In this document: positions 5,790-9,766 of the stretch, piece after piece
Numbering within the stretch: position 1 is the first letter of the stretch
Layout: every line of letters starts with the position of its first letter
NCBI GenBank assembly: GCA_934501135.1
Contig: CAKSUE010000016.1
Location: 1-9,766 of the forward strand
DNA: 9,766 bases
Direction: 5' to 3'
Source: an uncultured Eubacteriales bacterium
GTDB lineage: Bacteria; Bacillota; Clostridia; Oscillospirales; Acutalibacteraceae
Made by a program: the position numbers and the translations under genes
Notes under the pieces: generated by a model
The model's input: only the letters and a program-made list of their open reading frames with translations
Told to the model about the DNA's origin: nothing
Database searches by the model: none

Positions 5790-6954
5790 CCTTTGTGCTG
5801 ATATAGGGTATCAAAGTTTAAATAAATATGGTGAACAACTCTGTGGAGATCATATTGATATAATTAAACCAAATGAAGATTCTATTGTTATCGTTTTAGC
5901 AGATGGTCTCGGAAGCGGTGTAAAAGCAAATATACTCTCTACCCTAACATCTAAAATAATCTCAACTATGATGGCAGAAGAAATGAAAATTGAAGATTGT
6001 GTTTCTGCAATTGCCGCTACTCTCCCTGTTTGCTCGGAAAGAAACGTAGCATATTCAACTTTTACATTAATAAAAATCATGAACAATGAAACAGCTGAAA
6101 TTATACAATATGATAATCCATTTGTTATTCTTTTGAGAGACGCAAAGAATTATGAGTTACCATCTACAATTATGAATATAGGTGGAAAAAGTATTTATAG
6201 ATCAAAGATTGATTTAAAGGAAAATGATATCTTTATTGCTATGAGCGACGGTGCAGTACATGCAGGAGTTGGTATGTCTCTCAATTTTGGCTGGCAAAGA
6301 GATGACATCATTTCATTTATGGAAACATTTTATGATGTAGGATTTACCGCTAAAACATTAACTACAATACTTCTTAATGAATGTAATAGGCTTTATGGCG
6401 AACAGCCCGGAGATGATACAACAGTATGCACAATAAGAATTCGGAAAAGAAATCCTGTAAACTTATTAATAGGCCCCCCTTCTAACAGAAAAGATTGTAA
6501 TAAAATGATGTCCCTATTTTTTTCAAAGGAAGGCAAACATATTGTATGCGGAGGTACTACATCTTCTATTGCTGCAGATTTCTTAAAAAAACCACTTATA
6601 CCAGACCTTAATTTTCCTGATCCTGATATTCCACCCACTGCCTCAATTGATGGCGTTGATTTGGTAACGGAAGGTGTTATAACTATAAATAAAGTCTTAA
6701 ATTACGCACAGGATTACTTAAAAGATAATGAGTCTTATTCACAATGGTGCTATAAGAAAGATGGTGCTTCAAGAATTGCAAGAATATTATTTGAAGAAGC
6801 AACAGACATTAACTTTTTTGTAGGAAAAGCAATAAATCCTGCACATCAAAATCCAGATTTACCAATCAATTTTAATATAAAGATGCGGTTAATAGATGAA
6901 CTAGCTGAATGCTTAAAAAAAATTGGTAAGCATATAAAAGTTAGTTATTTTTAA
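5782..6954 (+). CDS. SpoIIE/PP2C-type serine phosphatase with an unassigned C-terminal domain (HfsC-like)
   Basis: This 390-residue soluble protein has an N-terminal SpoIIE/PP2C phosphatase domain (about 1-222). The expected metal-binding aspartates are visible: Asp23 in CGDH, Asp41 in ADGLGSG, Asp156 in MSDGAVH, and Asp211/212 in PGDDTT. It should therefore be an active Mn/Mg-dependent serine/threonine phosphatase; relatives act on STAS-type anti-sigma antagonists, but none is encoded here. Residues about 225-390 form a second domain with motifs LLIGPPSN (228-235) and VCGGTTSS (255-262) that I do not recognise. The open frame extends upstream to 5725, but I chose the ATG at 5782: AAGGAG (5766-5771) lies 10 nt before it and it overlaps the previous stop in ATGAATGA. 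That overlap suggests translational coupling with the PAS hydrogenase. The phosphatase domain is certain; the target is unknown. Confidence 0.87.
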   Translation: MNDLCADIGYQSLNKYGEQLCGDHIDIIKPNEDSIVIVLADGLGSGVKANILSTLTSKIISTMMAEEMKIEDCVSAIAATLPVCSERNVAYSTFTLIKIMNNETAEIIQYDNPFVILLRDAKNYELPSTIMNIGGKSIYRSKIDLKENDIFIAMSDGAVHAGVGMSLNFGWQRDDIISFMETFYDVGFTAKTLTTILLNECNRLYGEQPGDDTTVCTIRIRKRNPVNLLIGPPSNRKDCNKMMSLFFSKEGKHIVCGGTTSSIAADFLKKPLIPDLNFPDPDIPPTASIDGVDLVTEGVITINKVLNYAQDYLKDNESYSQWCYKKDGASRIARILFEEATDINFFVGKAINPAHQNPDLPINFNIKMRLIDELAECLKKIGKHIKVSYF

Positions 6955-6968
6955 AGAGAGGTAAAATT

Positions 6969-8420
6969 ATGAGGAAATTTGATACAAAAGTACAACATTT
7001 AAAATATAAAGTACTTCGAGAAGTAGCAAGACAAGCATTCGACGATAAACTTTTAGAAAAAATTACAGATATTCCTAAAATGATTGTCCCTGGTTCAGAG
7101 CCTACTATGAGATGTTGTGTGTATAAAGAGCGTGCTATTCTTACAGAGCGAGTAAAAATAGCAATGGGTGGAGATTCAAGCAACCCTAATGTTATTGAAG
7201 TAATCGATATAGCTTGTGATGAATGTCCTATTGGTGGTTATGAAATAACAAACGCTTGCAGGGGATGTATTGCTCACCGATGTGAGGACGTTTGTAAATT
7301 TGGTGCAATTTCCTTTGATCATAATCAAAAAGCACATATAGATAAAACTAAATGTGTCGGCTGTGGACGTTGTTCTAAAGTGTGTCCATACAGCGCAATA
7401 ACCAATAATAAAAGACCCTGTGAAAATTCATGTAAAATTAAAGCTATATCTATGAGCAAAACAAAAGTCGCTTCCATAGACAATAACAAATGTATCTCTT
7501 GTGGCGCTTGTGTATATCAGTGTCCATTTGGAGCTATTATGGATAAATCATTTATTCTTAATGTAATTGATCTAATAAAAAAAAGTAATAATAATAAAAA
7601 ATATAAATTATACGCTGTTGTTGCACCCTCTATATCTAGCCAATTTACATATGCAAAATTAGGTCAAGTTATAAGTGGAATTAAAAAAATCGGCTTTTTT
7701 CATGTTATCGAAGCCGCTTTAGGTGCCGATATGGTTGCATATGCAGAATCCAAGGAGTTAAGTGAAAAAAAATTCCTAACAAGTTCATGTTGTCCTGCAT
7801 TTGTAGACTATGTAAAAAAACAATTTCCTAATCTTTCTAAACATATCTCCCACAACCTCTCCCCTGCTGCAACTATCTCTAAATATATTAAGGAAACTAC
7901 TCCTGATTCTAAAATTGTTTTTATTGGTCCATGTACAGCAAAAAAAATGGAGTTTCAAAAAGAAGAAGTTAGACCATATATAGATAGCGTTATCACATTT
8001 GAAGAATTACAAGCTTTATTAGATAGCCGTAATATAGATATTACGGAACTAGATGAAGATGTCCTTGATAATGCATCTTATTATGGAAGAATATTCGCAC
8101 GAAGCGGAGGTTTGGCTGATGCTGTAAAACAGGGATTGAAGGAACATAATTTAGAAGACTTCGATTATAAACCTATATCTTGTGATGGAATAGAAGAATG
8201 TAAAACAGCATTAATGAAAGCTTCTAAAAATGTTTTACAAAATAATTTTATTGAGGGTATGGCATGTTCAGGAGGATGCATAGGTGGAGCTGGTTGTTTA
8301 ACCCATGGTGAAAAAAATAAAAAAGAAGTAGATAAGTATGGAAAAGAAGCTTTAGAAAAAACTATATATGATGCAATAAACGTATTGAATATTAATAACA
8401 AAGATCCCGAATCTAATTAA
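6969..8420 (+). CDS. Monomeric-type [FeFe] hydrogenase with multiple FeS clusters (group B-like, HfsD-like)
   Basis: This is probably a catalytic cytoplasmic hydrogenase reducing protons to H2 with electrons from ferredoxin. The N-terminal half is cysteine-rich: an RCC pair (49-50), CDEC (83-86), Cys97/100/105/109, Cys129/132/135/139, an extra pair Cys151/155, and Cys175/178/181/185, enough for three or four [4Fe-4S] clusters. The H-cluster domain (about 213-470) has TSSCCP with Cys274/275, GPCTAKK with Cys322 and Lys325, and MACSGGC with Cys433 and Cys437. By hand alignment with CpI, the proton-path residues Glu279, Glu282, Cys299 and Ser319 correspond to Glu260, Glu263, Cys274 and Ser294. 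Met497 is kept as Met431, while Met353 is Gly320. The GPC form of the second motif and the lack of an N-terminal [2Fe-2S] domain suggest group B. An AGAGG ribosome site precedes the ATG, 14 nt after the phosphatase gene. No maturase genes (hydE, hydF, hydG) are in the window. Confidence 0.9.
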   Translation: MRKFDTKVQHLKYKVLREVARQAFDDKLLEKITDIPKMIVPGSEPTMRCCVYKERAILTERVKIAMGGDSSNPNVIEVIDIACDECPIGGYEITNACRGCIAHRCEDVCKFGAISFDHNQKAHIDKTKCVGCGRCSKVCPYSAITNNKRPCENSCKIKAISMSKTKVASIDNNKCISCGACVYQCPFGAIMDKSFILNVIDLIKKSNNNKKYKLYAVVAPSISSQFTYAKLGQVISGIKKIGFFHVIEAALGADMVAYAESKELSEKKFLTSSCCPAFVDYVKKQFPNLSKHISHNLSPAATISKYIKETTPDSKIVFIGPCTAKKMEFQKEEVRPYIDSVITFEELQALLDSRNIDITELDEDVLDNASYYGRIFARSGGLADAVKQGLKEHNLEDFDYKPISCDGIEECKTALMKASKNVLQNNFIEGMACSGGCIGGAGCLTHGEKNKKEVDKYGKEALEKTIYDAINVLNINNKDPESN

Positions 8421-8440
8421 AGACTCGGGATCTTTGTTAT
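8395..8440. terminator. Bidirectional terminator shared by convergent genes
   Basis: AACAAAGATCCCGA (8397-8410) pairs perfectly with TCGGGATCTTTGTT (8425-8438). Two further outer pairs (8395-8396 with 8439-8440) and, past one A/C mismatch, three inner pairs (TCT 8412-8414 with AGA 8421-8423) enclose the loop AATTAA (8415-8420). The A-rich and T-rich outer arms give a T-rich 3' side on both strands, as in bidirectional rho-independent terminators. Both flanking genes end inside the loop, so the arms also encode the last residues of each protein. Confidence 0.9.
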
Positions 8441-9013
8441 GTCTACAAATTTTTTATCAAATTCTTTAACTTCTTCATCCTCAACATGAAAAGAATTATC
8501 CGGATAGAAATTTCCGTATATACCATTTAGACTTCCTTTATATAATTCTTTTAACATAAATGCATCAAAATTAGCACCATCTGATGTGTGTATATTAAAT
8601 TTCTCAGCATTCTCAAAACCAAACCTTTTATAATAATTAGGATCGCCAAAAATTACAATCGCTTTAAATCCTAAATCTTGGGCAATTTTAATTGTATGAT
8701 TTATTAATTTAGAACCTATTCCCTTTTTTTGGTAACCAGGTAAAACAGATACAGGTCCAAATGTCAATATATCATGTTCCTCTCTGTTACTATTCACTAT
8801 TTTCCCCTTGCTATATACTATATTGCCAACTATTTTTTCATTATCTAAAGCTATAAAATCAAGTTCTGGAACAAATGAGTTAGACTTTCTTAATCTATGC
8901 AAAACAAGGTGTTCACAACATCCTGGTCTATAAACATCCCAAAAAGCCTCTCTAGTCAATTTTTCTACATCGAAGAAATCTTTTTCTTCTTCTCTTTTTA
9001 AAATAATATCCAT
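8417..9013 (-). CDS. GNAT-family N-acetyltransferase (YhbS/COG3153-like)
   Basis: This 198-residue protein has the GNAT fold. The acetyl-CoA pyrophosphate-binding loop is QKKGIGSKL (95-103), after the strand FGPVSVLP (85-92). The segment FGDPNYYKRFGF (122-133) is characteristic of YhbS-like acetyltransferases. The acceptor substrate cannot be told from sequence. The open frame starts at 9040, but I chose the ATG at 9013: GGAGG (9019-9023) lies 5 nt upstream of it, and the -10 of a strong minus-strand promoter occupies 9039-9044, so transcription should begin near 9032. It is a single-gene unit, convergent with the hydrogenase operon and divergent from the ord-like gene, and has no evident role in the hydrogenase system. 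The lack of signal peptide or membrane segments indicates a cytoplasmic enzyme. Confidence 0.88.
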   Translation of the reverse strand: MDIILKREEEKDFFDVEKLTREAFWDVYRPGCCEHLVLHRLRKSNSFVPELDFIALDNEKIVGNIVYSKGKIVNSNREEHDILTFGPVSVLPGYQKKGIGSKLINHTIKIAQDLGFKAIVIFGDPNYYKRFGFENAEKFNIHTSDGANFDAFMLKELYKGSLNGIYGNFYPDNSFHVEDEEVKEFDKKFVDITKIPSL

Positions 9014-9038
9014 TTTTACCTCCACTTCATATACATTC

Positions 9039-9067
9039 AATATATATGAATTAGATTAATCTGTCAA
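9039..9067 (-). promoter_or_regulatory. Promoter of the acetyltransferase gene
   Basis: On the minus strand a perfect -35 TTGACA (9067-9062) is 17 nt from a -10 TATATT (9044-9039). The predicted start near 9032 leaves a leader of about 19 nt carrying the GGAGG ribosome site. This decides the start codon at 9013. Confidence 0.8.
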
Positions 9068-9073
9068 TAATAT

Positions 9074-9102
9074 TTGAAAAAAATATCATTTTGGTGTATA
9101 AT
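9074..9102 (+). promoter_or_regulatory. Promoter of the diaminopentanoate dehydrogenase unit
   Basis: TTGAAA (9074-9079) and TATAAT (9097-9102) are 17 nt apart, an almost ideal housekeeping promoter with a start near 9109. Its -35 lies only 6 nt from the -35 of the minus-strand promoter, so the two are back to back. Confidence 0.8.
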
Positions 9103-9108
9103 ATAAAC

Positions 9109-9312
9109 AGTAATAAAAATAATTAGGAGGTGATTTTATTATATTTGCTTATGTATAACTCTTTCCTATCTGACCACAATAATTTAGACGGAATTAAATA
9201 GCGGATACGGATTTGTGAATACATAAGTTCACATCTATTATTATACGACTATATCAGACTTATAAAAGTATTCAAAAGACGTTGTTCAAATTAATTTTTA
9301 AGGAGAATAATT
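9109..9312 (+). other. Leader of about 204 nt with a perfect Shine-Dalgarno and a possible short ORF
   Basis: AGGAGGTGA (9125-9133), a perfect match to the 16S 3' end, sits about 16 nt from the predicted mRNA start but is not followed by a normally spaced ATG. Candidates are a TTG at 9145 or an in-frame ATG at 9151, both ending at TAG 9199-9201 (18 or 16 residues), and an ATT at 9138 with ideal spacing but only six codons. Downstream, TGTGAA (9214-9219) can pair with TTCACA (9228-9233). I recognised no T-box or known riboswitch motif. The true gene start has its own site, AGGAG at 9301-9305. A leader peptide or regulatory element is possible. Confidence 0.4.
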
Positions 9313-9766
9313 ATGGAACAAAAAATCAGGGTAGCTCAATATGGATGCGGAAAAATGTCTAAATACACAATGAGATATGTATATGAAAAAGGTGCAGAAA
9401 TTGTTGCTGCATTTGATATCAACCCAGATGTTATTGGGAAAGATATAGGTGATATTATTGGATGCGAAAAAAAAGGTGTAATTATAGAGAATGTTGAAAA
9501 TGCAGATAACACCCTAGCAAAATTAAAACCAGATGCATGTATTATAACAACAATGAGCCTTATATCTGATATAAAGGATGCATTTAAAATATGTGCTAAA
9601 AATGGAGTGAACGCAATAAGCACTTGCGAAGAAGCTTTTTATCCTTGGAATTCTTCTGAAGCTATAACACAAGAGTTAGATAAACTTGCGAAAGAGAATA
9701 ATTGTACACTTTGTGGCTCAGGTTATCAGGATGTCTTCTGGGGAAATTTAATTGCAACTCTTGCAG
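9313..9766 (+). CDS. ord: 2,4-diaminopentanoate dehydrogenase, N-terminal part (partial at right edge)
   Basis: The frame is open from the ATG at 9313, preceded by AGGAG 7 nt upstream, to the window end, giving 151 residues with no stop. The N-terminus VAQYGCGKMSKYTMRYV is a Rossmann NAD(P)-binding segment of the dihydrodipicolinate-reductase-like type (COG3804). ISTCEEAFYPWNS (102-114) and CGSGYQDVFWGN (134-145) match what I remember of the Ord family. Ord oxidatively deaminates 2,4-diaminopentanoate to 2-amino-4-oxopentanoate and ammonia, making NAD(P)H, in the oxidative branch of ornithine fermentation. A related amine dehydrogenase is the main alternative. If Ord is right, ortA/ortB thiolase and ornithine aminomutase genes are expected just beyond the edge. 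The gene has its own promoter and leader and is separate from the hydrogenase operon. Confidence 0.8.
   Translation, partial: MEQKIRVAQYGCGKMSKYTMRYVYEKGAEIVAAFDINPDVIGKDIGDIIGCEKKGVIIENVENADNTLAKLKPDACIITTMSLISDIKDAFKICAKNGVNAISTCEEAFYPWNSSEAITQELDKLAKENNCTLCGSGYQDVFWGNLIATLA

Noticed and set aside
3804..8420. NADH-dependent electron-bifurcating hydrogenase (HydABC)
   Set aside because: No HydB/NuoF flavoprotein is encoded, the NuoE-like protein is only its cluster domain, and the hydrogenase lacks the HydA-type N-terminal [2Fe-2S] domain.
9014..9040. Upstream ATG extending the acetyltransferase by 9 residues
   Set aside because: The start would lie within the -10 box of the minus-strand promoter, before the predicted mRNA start; the ATG at 9013 has GGAGG.
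9336..9623. Minus-strand open frame of 95 codons at the right end
   Set aside because: It is antisense to the recognisable Ord reading frame, which is open to the window edge.
1..9766. CRISPR array, insertion sequence, tRNA or rRNA genes
   Set aside because: I saw no spaced direct repeats, transposase motifs, terminal repeats, or tRNA/rRNA-like sequence; nearly all of the window is accounted for by genes and short regulatory gaps.

Overview
The window is low-GC (about one third G+C), densely coded DNA with strong AGGAGG-type ribosome binding sites and promoters of the main sigma type. The gene content is strictly anaerobic and fermentative: AdhE, two [FeFe]-hydrogenase-family proteins, and the start of an ornithine-fermentation enzyme. 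Together these point to an anaerobic Bacillota of the class Clostridia that probably ferments amino acids. I cannot name a genus from sequence alone.

Layout. Positions 1-96 are the tail of an upstream gene, possibly a LysR-type regulator, followed by a hairpin terminator (97-133). Positions 134-409 are a regulatory region with a Rex-like operator (158-175), a promoter (233-262) and an inverted repeat in the leader (286-304). Six co-directional genes then run from 410 to 8420 with gaps of 13, 15 and 69 nt, an 8-nt overlap and a 14-nt gap, as expected of one operon. They encode bifunctional aldehyde/alcohol dehydrogenase AdhE, an APH-fold kinase, a short thioredoxin-like [2Fe-2S] protein, a PAS-containing sensory [FeFe]-hydrogenase-like protein, a SpoIIE/PP2C-type phosphatase, and a second [FeFe] hydrogenase with several extra FeS clusters. 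The operon ends in a long bidirectional hairpin (8395-8440) shared with a convergent GNAT acetyltransferase gene (complement 8417-9013). The stop codons of the two genes overlap inside the hairpin loop. Back-to-back promoters (9039-9067 minus, 9074-9102 plus) then drive the acetyltransferase and, through a leader of about 200 nt, a 2,4-diaminopentanoate dehydrogenase gene that runs off the right edge.

How the genes work together. The last four operon genes have the make-up of the Hfs-type hydrogenase clusters of Thermoanaerobacterium and relatives. Hand comparison with the Clostridium pasteurianum CpI active site suggests a division of labour. The downstream hydrogenase keeps the glutamate/serine/cysteine proton path and looks catalytic. 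The PAS protein keeps all H-cluster cysteines but has lost most of that path and two methionines, and so looks like an H2 or redox sensor. It overlaps a phosphatase gene, and the same operon also holds a kinase-like gene. The simplest model is an H2/redox-sensing kinase-phosphatase switch built into one transcription unit with the two alternative electron sinks, ethanol (AdhE) and H2 (hydrogenase). This is inference: the kinase and phosphatase substrates are not visible here.
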